NCBI GenBank assembly: GCA_964637835.1 | Contig: CAZWYF010000004.1 | Location: 95,567-159,566 of the forward strand | Direction of reading: 5' to 3' | From: Glo-17 sp964637835 | Lineage (GTDB): Bacteria > Krumholzibacteriota > Krumholzibacteriia > LZORAL124-64-63 | DNA length: 64,000 bases | Shown: piece after piece, positions 16,934 through 25,451 of the stretch | Layout: each line of letters begins with the position of its first letter | Position numbering within the stretch: the first letter of the stretch is position 1 | The notes under the pieces: generated by a model | Told to the model about the DNA's origin: nothing | What the model saw: only the letters and a program-made list of their open reading frames with translations | Database searches by the model: none | Translations under genes and position numbers: made by a program

Positions 16934-18436
16934 ATGAATCACCTGACCATCTGGGAAGACCTGCTTCGAGACCTGCCCCGCGACGGCGGCCCGGCCGCCG
17001 TGTGGGTGGTCCGCCGTGAAGGCGAGGATCCGTCCGCGCCGCTGCGCCAGCTCTGCGGCTGGCATGGCGGGGGCGGTCCCGCGCCGCTACCTCTCGGGCT
17101 GATCCTGCGGGCGCTGCAGTCGGGCGCGCCGGTCGAGCAGCTGGAGGAGAGCCGGAGCCGCCGCCCCCCTCTCTGCCGGGCCGTGCCCCTGCAGGACGAC
17201 GCCGGCCGTGCGGGCGTGCTCGCGGTGGCCGGCAATGATGCCGCCCCCTGGGGCGACGCGCTGCGGATGTGGTCGGAACGGGCCGCCGGCCGCCTCGCCC
17301 CCCTGCTCGGCCAGCTCACGCCCTGGCCTGGCACGTGGCTGGACGGGCCGCCAGCCCGCGACCCGCAGCAACCCTCGCTCTTCCGACCCGACCAGCTGCC
17401 ACCGCCGCGGAAACCGCCTCGCGGCGCAGGCCTGCCCCTGCCGCACCCCATGCCCGTTCCCGGGCTGCCCGGCGCCGTGGGCCGGAGTCGCGAGCTGATC
17501 GAGCTCGCCCGCCGGGTCCAGGCCGTCTCCGGTAGCGGGGTCAACGTCCTGCTGCACGGCGAGACGGGCACGGGCAAGGAGGTGGTCGCTCGCGCCCTGC
17601 ACCTGGGCAGCGACCGCGGCGACCGGTCGCTGGTGGGCCTGAACTGCGCGGCGCTGCCGGACGCGCTCTTCGAGTCCGAGCTCTTCGGACACCGCAGCGG
17701 CGCCTTCACCGGCGCGGCCCGCGACAAGCCGGGCCTGCTCGAGTCCGCTCACGGCGGCACCTTCTTCATGGACGAGATCGGCGACATGCCGCTGCCGCTG
17801 CAGATCAAGCTCCTGCGCGTGATGCAGGAACGGCAGGTCCGCCGCGTGGGCGAGCTGGACAGCCGGCCGGTGGACATCCGGTTCATCGCGGCCACGCACA
17901 AGGATCTGACCCGGGAGATCGAGGCCGGCCGGTTCCGGCTCGACCTCTATTACCGTCTGAAGGTGGTGTGCCTGGAGATCCCGCCCCTGCGTCGCCGTCC
18001 GGAGGACATCCTGCCGCTCTTCGCATACGCCCTGCGCCGCACCGGGCGCGATCCGGCCGGGATCCGGATCAGCGATGCGGCCGTGGCCGCCCTGCACTCC
18101 TGGCGCTGGCCGGGGAACGTGCGTGAGCTGGAGAACGAGGCCGCGCGCTTCGCGGCGCTCTATCCGGACGTCAGGCTGGTCGAGCGGCGACACCTGAGCT
18201 GGGAGATCCAGGCGAGCGCCGGGCCCCGGCTGGAGGCCACCGATCTGGGCACCCTGCGCCGGCTGGTGGAGGCCAACGAGATCCTCGAACGCTACCTGAT
18301 CCGCAAGGCCATCGCCGCCAGCGAGGGGCGCAAGGCCGCGGCGGCGCGCACCCTGGGTCTCAGCCGACAGGGGTTGTACAAGAAGATCAACCGGTATGGC
18401 ATGTCCGATCTCGTGACCCCCGTGCCGGAGAACTGA
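16934..18436 (+). CDS. Sigma-54-dependent transcriptional activator
   Basis: A 500-aa bacterial enhancer-binding protein. Residues 1-130 form a degenerate GAF-like sensor, followed by a Pro-rich linker (135-180). The AAA+ domain has Walker A GETGTGKE, the sigma-54-contacting loop GAFTGA intact, Walker B GGTFFMDEIGD, and the R-finger region. The C-terminal Fis-type helix-turn-helix is in AARTLGLSRQGLYKKI. There is no receiver Asp-domain, so it is not a classical response regulator. The ATG at 16934 follows GGAGG at 16923-16927. Its partner sigma factor, RpoN, is encoded at 33981-35414. Target genes are unknown. Confidence 0.92.
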   Translation: MNHLTIWEDLLRDLPRDGGPAAVWVVRREGEDPSAPLRQLCGWHGGGGPAPLPLGLILRALQSGAPVEQLEESRSRRPPLCRAVPLQDDAGRAGVLAVAGNDAAPWGDALRMWSERAAGRLAPLLGQLTPWPGTWLDGPPARDPQQPSLFRPDQLPPPRKPPRGAGLPLPHPMPVPGLPGAVGRSRELIELARRVQAVSGSGVNVLLHGETGTGKEVVARALHLGSDRGDRSLVGLNCAALPDALFESELFGHRSGAFTGAARDKPGLLESAHGGTFFMDEIGDMPLPLQIKLLRVMQERQVRRVGELDSRPVDIRFIAATHKDLTREIEAGRFRLDLYYRLKVVCLEIPPLRRRPEDILPLFAYALRRTGRDPAGIRISDAAVAALHSWRWPGNVRELENEAARFAALYPDVRLVERRHLSWEIQASAGPRLEATDLGTLRRLVEANEILERYLIRKAIAASEGRKAAAARTLGLSRQGLYKKINRYGMSDLVTPVPEN

Positions 18437-18466
18437 CCCGGGCGGCCGGTCGCCGGCACTGGAAAC

Positions 18467-18495
18467 TCGACACCCCCGCGGCCGGACGGTATGTT
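18467..18495 (+). promoter_or_regulatory. Promoter placing transcription start at the lnt ATG
   Basis: TCGACA at 18467-18472, 17 bp, TATGTT at 18490-18495. Only seven bases separate the -10 from the ATG at 18503, so the transcript would start at or next to the start codon (leaderless). Confidence 0.6.
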
Positions 18496-18502
18496 GCCCG
18501 CC

Positions 18503-20230
18503 ATGGACGCGCACGTGCAACCGCTGCCGCCGGCGCCGACCTGGCGGCCAGGATGGCCCACCCTGATCTCCGTGGTGGCCGGGCTCATGCTCACCACGGC
18601 CATGCCGCCGTTCCGCGGCACGGCGATGCTCGCGCCGCTGGCGCTGGCCCTGCTGTTCCATGCCCTGCGCGAGGGGCCGCGACCCGCCTGGCTGGCCACC
18701 TGGTTCGGACTGGCGCACGTCGGGCCGCTGCTGCTGTGGCTCTTCTTCCTGGACCCGGCCAAGTCCATCCCCACGCGGCTGCTGGTCCCGCTCCAGGCCC
18801 TGGCGGCCATCCTCTTCGTGGCGGCGCACTACACCGTCTTCGGGGTGGTGGTGGGCTGGGTGCGACGGCGCACGGGACCGCGGCTGCTGCTCGCCCTGCT
18901 GCCGCTGCTGTGGATGCTGGTGGAACTCCTGCGCAGCTGGGGCCTGGGGGAGCTGGGTTTCCCCTGGTGCCTGACCGGCGCCGCCTGGCTGGAGAGCCCC
19001 GTCCGGCCACTCTACGCGGCCGCCGGCGAGCTCGGCCTGGGGGGCGCCACGGCCCTGCTGGCCGCCACGCTGGTGGCGCTGCTGGATCTCTGGCGAGCCC
19101 GGCGCACGCAGCCGGCCGGCCCGGGCGATGCGCCCGCGGCGGATCCCGCCGGCGCCGCCGCCCGCCGCCTGGCCCGCGGCCTGATCGCGGCCACCGTATC
19201 GCTCTGGGTGCTGCTCGCCCTGGGGAGTCGCCCCCTGGGCGAGGACGTCGGGTCTGGTCGTCGCCTCGAGCCGCTGACGGTGGCGGCGGTCCAGGCGGAC
19301 GTGGACCAGGCCGACAAGTGGGATGACGCCAGGATCGATTCCACCCGCATCCCCTACACCCGCCTCACCGAGCGCGCGGCCACCGCGGGCGCCGAGCTGG
19401 TGGTCTGGGCGGAGACGGCCATCCCGGCCTACGTCCGTTACGAGCGCGGCCTGCTCGAGTGGGTTCGCGGCCTGGCGCGCGAGAACCGCGTCCCCATCCT
19501 CACCGGTTTTCCCGACGCGCGCCGCGCGGCCGATCGCGAGGGCGCGGACGGGCAGCCGCGGCTCGAGAAGTTCAACGCCGCCGGTCTCTTCTCCGCGACG
19601 GGCACCCTCCTCGACACCTACGGCAAGCACCACCTGGTGCCCATCGGCGAGTCCATGCCCTTCCAGCGCTGGATCCCGGCCCTCGGCCGCATCGACGTGG
19701 GCCAGGCCGAGTGGACCCGCGGGGCGCCGCCCGGCCCCATGCGGCTGGCCACGCCGCAGGGCGAGGTCCCCCTGTTCACCCTGATCTGCTACGAGGCCGC
19801 CTTCAGCCACCTGGCGCGCGGCGCGGTGCGCCGTGGCGGCCGGGTCCTGGTGAACATCACCAACGACGGCTGGTTCGGGCACCCCTCCGGCCCTCGGCAG
19901 CACGCCGCCCTGGCGCGCATCCGGACCGTGGAGTGCGGCGTCCCCCTGGTGCGCAGCGCCAACAATGGCATCAGCCTGATCGCCGGTCCGGAGGGGCGGG
20001 TCCTGGACCGCCTGGCGCTGGACCGCCGCGGCCTGGTCGCGGCCACCGTGCCGGTGGTCGCCCGCGGCACGCTCTTCGTGCGGTTCGGCTGGTGGCCCGT
20101 CCTGGGGTTCCTCGTGCTCTGGAGCGCGGTGGCCCTGGCGCTGCTGTGGCGGCAGCGAGACCTGGATCCCCCCGACGCGATGGCCGGGCGTGCGGCCGCG
20201 CGGGCGGCCGGAAGGCCGGCCCGGCCATGA
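18503..20230 (+). CDS. lnt: Apolipoprotein N-acyltransferase
   Basis: Lnt adds the third acyl chain to the N-terminal Cys of lipoproteins in the inner membrane. 575 aa from ATG 18503: about seven hydrophobic segments in residues 15-250, then a periplasmic nitrilase-type domain with the catalytic triad Glu304 (WAETAIP), Lys375 (GKHHLVPIGE) and Cys429 (LICYEAAF), and a last membrane helix near 540-560. I chose ATG 18503 over the in-frame ATG 18491 because the latter overlaps the -10 hexamer. No Shine-Dalgarno precedes it, consistent with a leaderless mRNA. The stop overlaps the Nudix gene by 4 bp. Lipoprotein substrates in the window include LptC and the PKD protein. Confidence 0.95.
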   Translation: MDAHVQPLPPAPTWRPGWPTLISVVAGLMLTTAMPPFRGTAMLAPLALALLFHALREGPRPAWLATWFGLAHVGPLLLWLFFLDPAKSIPTRLLVPLQALAAILFVAAHYTVFGVVVGWVRRRTGPRLLLALLPLLWMLVELLRSWGLGELGFPWCLTGAAWLESPVRPLYAAAGELGLGGATALLAATLVALLDLWRARRTQPAGPGDAPAADPAGAAARRLARGLIAATVSLWVLLALGSRPLGEDVGSGRRLEPLTVAAVQADVDQADKWDDARIDSTRIPYTRLTERAATAGAELVVWAETAIPAYVRYERGLLEWVRGLARENRVPILTGFPDARRAADREGADGQPRLEKFNAAGLFSATGTLLDTYGKHHLVPIGESMPFQRWIPALGRIDVGQAEWTRGAPPGPMRLATPQGEVPLFTLICYEAAFSHLARGAVRRGGRVLVNITNDGWFGHPSGPRQHAALARIRTVECGVPLVRSANNGISLIAGPEGRVLDRLALDRRGLVAATVPVVARGTLFVRFGWWPVLGFLVLWSAVALALLWRQRDLDPPDAMAGRAAARAAGRPARP

Positions 20231-20763
20231 CCATGCTCGACGACATCGCCCGCGCCGATCCCTTCTGTCCCCGCTGCCGGGCGGGCATGACGGTGCGGTT
20301 CGTGGGCGGTCGTTCCCGTCCCGTGTGCCCGGAGTGCGGCTTCGTGCAGTTCCTCAATCCCGCGCCCGGCGCTGGCGTGATCGTCCGGCGCGGCGAGACC
20401 ATCTGCCTGGTGGAACGGAGGTTCCCGCCGAAGCAGGGGCAGTGGACCCTGCCCACCGGCTTCGTGGAGTGGGAGGAGGACGTGATGGAGACCGCGGTCC
20501 GCGAGGCCCGCGAGGAGACCGGACTGGAGGTGCGCCTGACCCGCCTGTTCGCGGTGCACTCGGGGATCCTGCCGCCGGACCGGCCGGTGCTGGTGGTCTT
20601 CTACGAGGCCGAGGAGATCGGGGGCGTGCTGCAGGCCGGCGACGACGCCGCCCAGGCCGGGTTCTTCCCCCTGGACCAGCTGCCCGGCCCCATCGCCTTC
20701 GCGGCGCACCGCAAGGTGCTGCGGGCGCTGGGCGCGGACATCTCCGAGCGAGGGGAACCATGA
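20227..20763 (+). CDS. Nudix hydrolase with zinc ribbon
   Basis: 178 aa. An N-terminal zinc ribbon (CPRC near residue 14 and CPEC near residue 34) precedes a Nudix domain whose box reads from GFVEWEED to REAREETGL, with the catalytic glutamates present. Zinc-ribbon Nudix enzymes act on NADH or other nucleoside diphosphate compounds; this one is shorter than NudC and the substrate is undetermined. ATG 20227 overlaps the lnt stop (ATGA), and the stop overlaps the purN start in the same way, so the three are translationally coupled. Confidence 0.9.
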   Translation: MTMLDDIARADPFCPRCRAGMTVRFVGGRSRPVCPECGFVQFLNPAPGAGVIVRRGETICLVERRFPPKQGQWTLPTGFVEWEEDVMETAVREAREETGLEVRLTRLFAVHSGILPPDRPVLVVFYEAEEIGGVLQAGDDAAQAGFFPLDQLPGPIAFAAHRKVLRALGADISERGEP

Positions 20764-21428
20764 CGGCGGCGCCGGCGCGGGTGGCCATCCTGCTCTCTGG
20801 CAGCGGCCGCACCCTGGAGAACCTGCTGGACCACGTGGCCGCCGGGCGGCTGCCGGTCCGGATCGTGGGCGTGGTGAGCAGCCGCCGGGACGTGCGTGGC
20901 GTGGCCGTGGCCCGCGCGGCCGGGCTGCCGGTGGCCGTCCTGCGCCGGCGGGACTTCCCCGACGCGGCGGCGCACCACGCCGCCATCGCGGACTGGTTGC
21001 GCCGGTGCCGCCCGCAGATCATCGCCCTGGCCGGCTACCTCTGCTACTTCCAGCGGCCGGACTGGTTCGCCGGGCCGGTGGTGAACATCCACCCGGCGCT
21101 GCTGCCGGCCCACGGTGGTCAGGGCATGTACGGCGACCGCGTCCACGCCGCGGTCCTCGCCGCGGGCGACCGCGAGAGCGGCTGCACCGTCCACCACGTG
21201 GACGCCGTCTACGACCACGGCGCCATCATCGCCCAGCAGCGGGTCCCCGTCCGCCCCGACGACGACGTCGCCAGCCTGGCCGCCCGCGTCTTCGCCGCCG
21301 AGTGCGAGCTCTACCCACGCGTGCTGGCCGGACTGGCCGCGCAGGTCGCCGGACAGGACCCCGACGCCGGCCCCGACGAGGCGCGCGACGGGATTCCCGA
21401 CGGGACCCCCGACGCCGGCGCGCCTTGA
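20760..21428 (+). CDS. purN: Phosphoribosylglycinamide formyltransferase
   Basis: PurN transfers formyl from 10-formyl-THF to glycinamide ribonucleotide, the product of PurD. 222 aa, with AILLSGSGRTLENLL at the N-terminus, the catalytic NIHPALLPAHGG (Asn and His), and VYDHGAIIAQ with the active-site Asp. A 25-residue Asp/Pro-rich tail is an extension beyond the usual fold. GMYGDRVHAAVL matches the family's phosphate-side segment. It is the third gene of the lnt operon; folE next to it has its own putative promoter inside the purN tail. Confidence 0.93.
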   Translation: MTAAPARVAILLSGSGRTLENLLDHVAAGRLPVRIVGVVSSRRDVRGVAVARAAGLPVAVLRRRDFPDAAAHHAAIADWLRRCRPQIIALAGYLCYFQRPDWFAGPVVNIHPALLPAHGGQGMYGDRVHAAVLAAGDRESGCTVHHVDAVYDHGAIIAQQRVPVRPDDDVASLAARVFAAECELYPRVLAGLAAQVAGQDPDAGPDEARDGIPDGTPDAGAP

Positions 21429-21452
21429 CCGCCCTGCAATCGGCCGTATCGT
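21425..21452 (+). promoter_or_regulatory. Putative promoter of folE
   Basis: TTGACC at 21425-21430, overlapping the purN stop, 16 bp, TATCGT at 21447-21452, then 37 bp to the folE ATG. Confidence 0.55.
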
Positions 21453-21489
21453 GGCAGGCAGCCAACCACGGATATCCCAAGGAGAGGGC

Positions 21490-22041
21490 ATGGAACACCT
21501 GATCCGGCAGATCCTCGAGCAGATCGGCGAGGATCCCCAGCGCGAGGGTCTGCGCGATACCCCTGCCCGGGTCGCCCGGGCCTACCAGGAGACCTGCGCC
21601 GGCTATCATGCCGATCCCGACGCCATGGTCCAGAAGGCGCTCTTCGAGGCCGAGGGCAAGGAGATGATCGTGGTCAACGACATCGACTTCTACAGCATGT
21701 GCGAACACCACATGCTGCCCTTCTTCGGCAAGGCGCACGTGGCCTACATCCCCAACGAGAAGATCGTGGGCCTGAGCAAGATCGCGCGGGTGGTGGAGGC
21801 CTATGCCCGCCGCCTGCAGGTGCAGGAGCGCATGACGCGCCAGATCGCCGAGTGCCTCATGTCCAACCTCGACGCTCTCGGCGTGGCCGTGGTCCTGCAC
21901 GCCCAGCACCTCTGCATGATGATGCGCGGCATCCAGAAGCAGAACAGCTTCGCGGTGACCAGCGAGATGCTCGGCGCCTTCGAGTCCAATCCCAAGACGC
22001 GGGCGGAGTTCCTCACGCTCATCGGGGAGAAGGTGCGGTAG
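21490..22041 (+). CDS. folE: GTP cyclohydrolase I
   Basis: FolE converts GTP to dihydroneopterin triphosphate, the first step of folate synthesis. 183 aa, usual length. The zinc and active-site residues are in FYSMCEHHMLPF and in AQHLCMMMRG; VGLSKIARVVEAYARRLQVQE is split by the family's conserved core (position about 95-115). A strong AAGGAGAGG precedes the ATG. It is followed by a repeat region with two large hairpins and an assembly gap. Folate produced here feeds GlyA and PurN. Confidence 0.96.
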   Translation: MEHLIRQILEQIGEDPQREGLRDTPARVARAYQETCAGYHADPDAMVQKALFEAEGKEMIVVNDIDFYSMCEHHMLPFFGKAHVAYIPNEKIVGLSKIARVVEAYARRLQVQERMTRQIAECLMSNLDALGVAVVLHAQHLCMMMRGIQKQNSFAVTSEMLGAFESNPKTRAEFLTLIGEKVR

Positions 22042-22060
22042 GCTTCCCGGTCTGCGGGGG

Positions 22061-22148
22061 GCCGCCGCCGTGGATGCCCTTTTCCGGCGATGTCCTCGGG
22101 CCTGCGGCCCTGCGGAGTTCGCCGGAAAAGGGCATCCACGGCGGCGGC
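22061..22148. repeat. Large perfect hairpin 1 (30-bp arms)
   Basis: Arms at 22061-22090 and 22119-22148 are perfectly complementary over 30 bp with a 28-nt loop. The loop is itself partly palindromic (GGGCC-TGC-GGCCC). It starts 19 bp after folE and could terminate folE transcription, although no T tract follows. The loop plus the inner 5 bp of the stem recur in reverse orientation in hairpin 2, while the outer stems are unrelated. Confidence 0.85.
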
Positions 22149-22350
22149 GCCTCGCGGGACGGGGAGCACCCCACCGGCGAGTGGATGGGCGTGGANNNNN
22201 NNNNNNNNNNNNNNNNNNNNNNNNNNNNNNNNNNNNNNNNNNNNNNNNNNNNNNNNNNNNNNNNNNNNNNNNNNNNNNNNNNNNNNNNNNNNNNNGCGGC
22301 GGCGCCTCGCGGGACGGGGAGCACCCCACCGGCGAGTGGATGGGCGTGGA
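22141..22350. other. 100-N assembly gap between 55-bp direct repeats
   Basis: N run at 22196-22295. The 55 bp before it (22141-22195) and the 55 bp after it (22296-22350) are identical. Either the two contigs simply overlap by 55 bp and the gap is empty, or a repeat array is collapsed here. No gene crosses the gap. Confidence 0.9.
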
Positions 22351-22359
22351 GGCGTTGCT

Positions 22360-22439
22360 GGGTGGGCGGGGGCGCTGGTGGGCGAACTCCGCAGGGCCGC
22401 AGGCCCGAGGACATCGCCCACCAGCGCCCCCGCCCACCC
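22360..22439. repeat. Large perfect hairpin 2 (26-bp arms)
   Basis: Arms at 22360-22385 and 22414-22439 are perfectly complementary over 26 bp. The 28-nt loop at 22386-22413 is the exact reverse complement of the loop of hairpin 1. The element ends one base before the menA stop codon, so it may act as a two-way terminator between convergent folE and menA. Confidence 0.85.
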
Positions 22440-22440
22440 C

Positions 22441-23355
22441 TCAGAGGTGCACGAGGATGGCCAGCACGGCCGCGGTGAGGAACTCCCACTGGCCGGTGGC
22501 GGCGAGGGTGGCGTTCAGGGCGGGCGAGCGGGGGGTGGTGAGCATGCGGCGCAGCAGGGGGAGGCTGGCCGGCAGCAGGAGCAGGGCGAGCCACGGGGCC
22601 GGCCGGTCGAGGGTCAGGGCCACCGGGATGATGGCGAGATTGCCGGCGACAAGGAGCCCGGCGGCGAGCTGGCGGGCGCGTCGCTCGCCCAGGCGCACGG
22701 CGAGGGTGGTCTTGCCGGCGCGGGCGTCGGAGACCATGTCGCGCAGGTTGTTGACGGCCATGATGGCGGCGGCGTGCAGGCCGCAGACCAGGCCGGCCAG
22801 CCAGGCGGCCGGCGTGAGGGCGCCATGCAGGACGGCGAAGGTGCCGGTGCAGGCCACCGGGCCGAAGAAGACCAGGGCGGCCGCCTCGCCCAGGCCCAGG
22901 CGTGCCAGGGGCCAGGGACCGGCGGTGTAGGCCAGCGCCCCCGCCAGGCAGGCGGCGCCCAGCGCCAGCAGCCACCACCCCGCCTGCCAGGCCGCCAGCA
23001 GTCCCGCCGCGGTGGCCAGCAGGAGGCAGAGGACCAGGCCGCCGGTCACCTGCCGGGGGGTCAGCAATCCCGTCTGGGTGACGCGGATGGGGCCCAGGCG
23101 GTCGAGCCCGTCCACGCCGGAGCGGGCGTCGAGGAGGTCGTTGGCCAGGTTGGCGGCGATCTGCAGGAACACCGCCACGGCCAGGCAGGCGCCGGCGAGC
23201 GCCCACGACCAGGCGCCCTGGGCGGCGGCCAGCGACCCGCCGAGGATCACCGGGGCCGCCGACGCGGGCAGGGTCCGCGGCCGGATGGCCAGCAGCCAGG
23301 CGCGTGCCGACCCCGGCGTCGGGCGAGGCCTGGCGACCCCCGACGCGGGGCTCAC
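22441..23355 (-). CDS. menA: 1,4-dihydroxy-2-naphthoate polyprenyltransferase
   Basis: A UbiA-superfamily integral membrane prenyltransferase, 304 aa with about eight to nine hydrophobic segments. The two aspartate motifs are NLANDLLDARSGVD (about residue 70) and NNLRDMVSDARAGKTTLAV (about residue 200); the latter wording is typical of MenA, which attaches the polyprenyl chain in menaquinone synthesis. The polyprenyl diphosphate synthase at 8654-9658 could supply its substrate. The GTG start overlaps the stop of the upstream transporter gene by 4 bp. No other men genes are visible. Confidence 0.88.
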   Translation of the reverse strand: MSPASGVARPRPTPGSARAWLLAIRPRTLPASAAPVILGGSLAAAQGAWSWALAGACLAVAVFLQIAANLANDLLDARSGVDGLDRLGPIRVTQTGLLTPRQVTGGLVLCLLLATAAGLLAAWQAGWWLLALGAACLAGALAYTAGPWPLARLGLGEAAALVFFGPVACTGTFAVLHGALTPAAWLAGLVCGLHAAAIMAVNNLRDMVSDARAGKTTLAVRLGERRARQLAAGLLVAGNLAIIPVALTLDRPAPWLALLLLPASLPLLRRMLTTPRSPALNATLAATGQWEFLTAAVLAILVHL

Positions 23356-24233
23356 GCCGATTCTCCCGGGACGGCGGCCGCCAGGGGACGACCCCGCACC
23401 CAGGCCAGGTAGCCCAGCAGCACCACGTTCATGGTCACCGCGTAGACCACGGCCGGCACCGCGAAGGCGAAGTCGGCCAGGAGCAGGGGGCTGGCGGCGA
23501 TGGCGATGGCCTGGGCCGCGTTCTGCATGCCCACCTCGATGAGGATGGCCCGGCCGGCCGGCGGCCCCAGGCGGCCCAGGCGACCCAGCAGGGCGCCCAG
23601 GCCCATGGTGGCCAGGATGAGCAGCAGCGTGGCCAGGCTCAGGCTGCCGGCGCTGGCCAGCAGCACCGAGCGCTGGCGCAGCACGAAGACCGCGATCATC
23701 AGCAGCAGCAGTGGCAGGGCGGCGCGGCGGAGTCCGGCGCCGAGGCGGCCGGCCAGCCCGGGCCGGCGGGCGCGCAGGAGCATGCCCAGGCCGATGGGCA
23801 GCAGGATGGTCACGGCGTTCTGGCCCAGGACCGGGCCCAGGGCGAGGCGCAGCGTGGGGTCGGCGCCGAGCCAGTGGCCCATGGCCAGGTTGACCACCGC
23901 CGGGATGGTGGCCACGGTCACCACGCTGGTCACCGCAGTGAGGGTCACCGAGAGGGCCACGTCGCCGCGGGCGAGCATGGTGAAGGCGTTGCTGCTGGCG
24001 CCGCCGGGACAGGCGGCGAGCAGCACCAGGCCCACCGCCGCCACGGGCGGCAGCCCCACCACCGTCGCCACGGTGGCCGCCGCCAGGGGCAGGCCCACCA
24101 GCTGCGCCACCAGGCCGATGGCCACCGGACGCGGCTGGCGCACCACGCGGGCGAAGTCCCGCGGCCGCAGGTCCAGGCCCAGGCTGAACATGAGCAGCAC
24201 CAGGACGGGGATCACCACCAGCAGGATGTTCAT
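23352..24233 (-). CDS. Bile acid:sodium symporter (BASS) family transporter
   Basis: 293-aa membrane protein with about nine hydrophobic segments. The BASS signatures are visible: CPGGASSNAFTMLARG with the sodium-site region around residue 95 and ILIEVGMQNAAQAIAIA around residue 235. Bacterial members carry organic anions; the substrate here is not deducible, and the names bile acid or pantothenate transporter should not be taken literally. The ATG has GGAGG just upstream. It is transcribed with menA (4-bp overlap) and lies 79 bp after trxB, with a hairpin in the gap. Confidence 0.85.
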   Translation of the reverse strand: MNILLVVIPVLVLLMFSLGLDLRPRDFARVVRQPRPVAIGLVAQLVGLPLAAATVATVVGLPPVAAVGLVLLAACPGGASSNAFTMLARGDVALSVTLTAVTSVVTVATIPAVVNLAMGHWLGADPTLRLALGPVLGQNAVTILLPIGLGMLLRARRPGLAGRLGAGLRRAALPLLLLMIAVFVLRQRSVLLASAGSLSLATLLLILATMGLGALLGRLGRLGPPAGRAILIEVGMQNAAQAIAIAASPLLLADFAFAVPAVVYAVTMNVVLLGYLAWVRGRPLAAAVPGESA

Positions 24234-24252
24234 GGAGCCTCCGGGAAGGGGA

Positions 24253-24280
24253 GAGCCCGCCGCTGCGACGCGGCGGGCTC
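24253..24280 (-). terminator. Hairpin between trxB and the BASS gene
   Basis: An 11-bp perfect G+C-rich stem (24253-24263 with 24270-24280) and 6-nt loop, downstream of trxB on the minus strand. No T tract follows, so it may be an mRNA-stabilising or attenuating hairpin rather than a strict terminator. Confidence 0.45.
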
Positions 24281-24312
24281 CCGGTGTGGCGGCGGCGGGA
24301 CGGGCGTCCTGG

Positions 24313-25251
24313 CTAGAGGCCGCGGGCGCCCAGCCAGCGCTCGGCCTCGATGGCGGCCATGCAGCCGGTGCCGGCGGCGGTGACGCCCTGGCGCCAGACC
24401 GAGTCCTGGACGTCGCCGGCGGCGAAGACGCCCTCGACGCTGGTCATGGTCCGGTCCGGTCTGGTGATGATGTAGCCCTCGGCATCCAGCTCGACCTGGC
24501 CGTCGAGGAAGCCGGTGTTGGGGTCGTGCCCGATGGCGATGAAGCAACCGGTGCACGGGACCTCGACCTCGGGCTCGCCCCTGGTGCTCTCCAGCAGCAC
24601 GCCGCGGAGCATGCCGCTGTCGTCGGCGAGGTACTGCTTGATGGTCCGCGACCAGGCCATCTCGATGTTCGGGGCGTCGAACACGCGCTGCTGCATGATC
24701 TTGCTGGCGCGCAGCTCGTCCCGGCGGTGGATCACCGTGACCTTCTTGCAGATGCCGGCGAGGTAGGTGGCCTCCTCGGCGGCGGTGTCGCCGCCGCCCA
24801 CCACCACCACCTCCTGGTCGCGGTAGAAGAAGCCGTCGCAGGTGGCGCAGGCGGAGAGGCCCTTGCCGTGGAAGTCGTCCTCGCCGGGCAGGTTCAGCCA
24901 GCGGGCCGTGGAGCCGGTGGCGATGATCACGGCGGGCACCTCATGGACCTCGTCGCCGGCCGTCACCCGGAACGGGGGGCCCTGGCAGTCGATGGCGGTG
25001 ACGTGGCCGGGCCGGATCTCGGTGCCGAAGCGGGCGGCCTGGGCGCGGAAATGCTCCATCAACTCCGGCCCCTTGATCCCCTCGGGGAAGCCCGGATAGT
25101 TCTCCACGTCGGTGGTGATGGTGAGCTGGCCGCCGGGCTGCAGGCCCTCGTACATCAGGTTGGGGATGTTGGCGCGGCTGAGGTAGATGGCCGCCGTGTA
25201 ACCCGCGGGACCGCTGCCGGCGATGATGACCCTTGGCGCACGCTCGCTCAT
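24313..25251 (-). CDS. trxB: Thioredoxin reductase
   Basis: TrxB reduces thioredoxin with NADPH. The 312-aa flavoprotein has the FAD-binding GSGPAGYTAAIYLSRA, EGLQPGGQLT, the redox-active Cys135-Ala-Thr-Cys138 in SACATCDGFF, the NADPH-binding VVGGGDTAAEEA and GVFAAGDVQD near the C-terminus. The ATG at 25251 is preceded by AGGAGG on the minus strand; a longer frame of 18 more residues has no support. It has a very good promoter and is divergent from rplU. Confidence 0.97.
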   Translation of the reverse strand: MSERAPRVIIAGSGPAGYTAAIYLSRANIPNLMYEGLQPGGQLTITTDVENYPGFPEGIKGPELMEHFRAQAARFGTEIRPGHVTAIDCQGPPFRVTAGDEVHEVPAVIIATGSTARWLNLPGEDDFHGKGLSACATCDGFFYRDQEVVVVGGGDTAAEEATYLAGICKKVTVIHRRDELRASKIMQQRVFDAPNIEMAWSRTIKQYLADDSGMLRGVLLESTRGEPEVEVPCTGCFIAIGHDPNTGFLDGQVELDAEGYIITRPDRTMTSVEGVFAAGDVQDSVWRQGVTAAGTGCMAAIEAERWLGARGL

Positions 25252-25304
25252 GGTGCCTCCTGGAGGGGAGATGGGGCGGGATTCCGGGCTCCTGATCGCC
25301 ACCA

Positions 25305-25333
25305 TTGGTAAAGGATCTTCGCAACCGTGTCAA
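25305..25333 (-). promoter_or_regulatory. Promoter of trxB
   Basis: On the minus strand, a perfect TTGACA (25333-25328), 17 bp, TACCAA (25310-25305), about 54 bp before the trxB ATG. Confidence 0.6.
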
Positions 25334-25451
25334 CTCGACCGGCGGGTGGCGCCGGCCCGGAAGGCGGCGTGCGATGGCCCGGCGGTGGTGCGGCGGTGGC
25401 CCGGAGGCCGGCCCGGCCAGCGGGCTGGAGGCCGGCCCGGACGTTTGTCGC

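Noticed and set aside
22141..22350. The repeated 55-bp block as a CRISPR array.
   Set aside because: There are only two copies separated by an N gap, no regular spacers, and no cas genes in the window.
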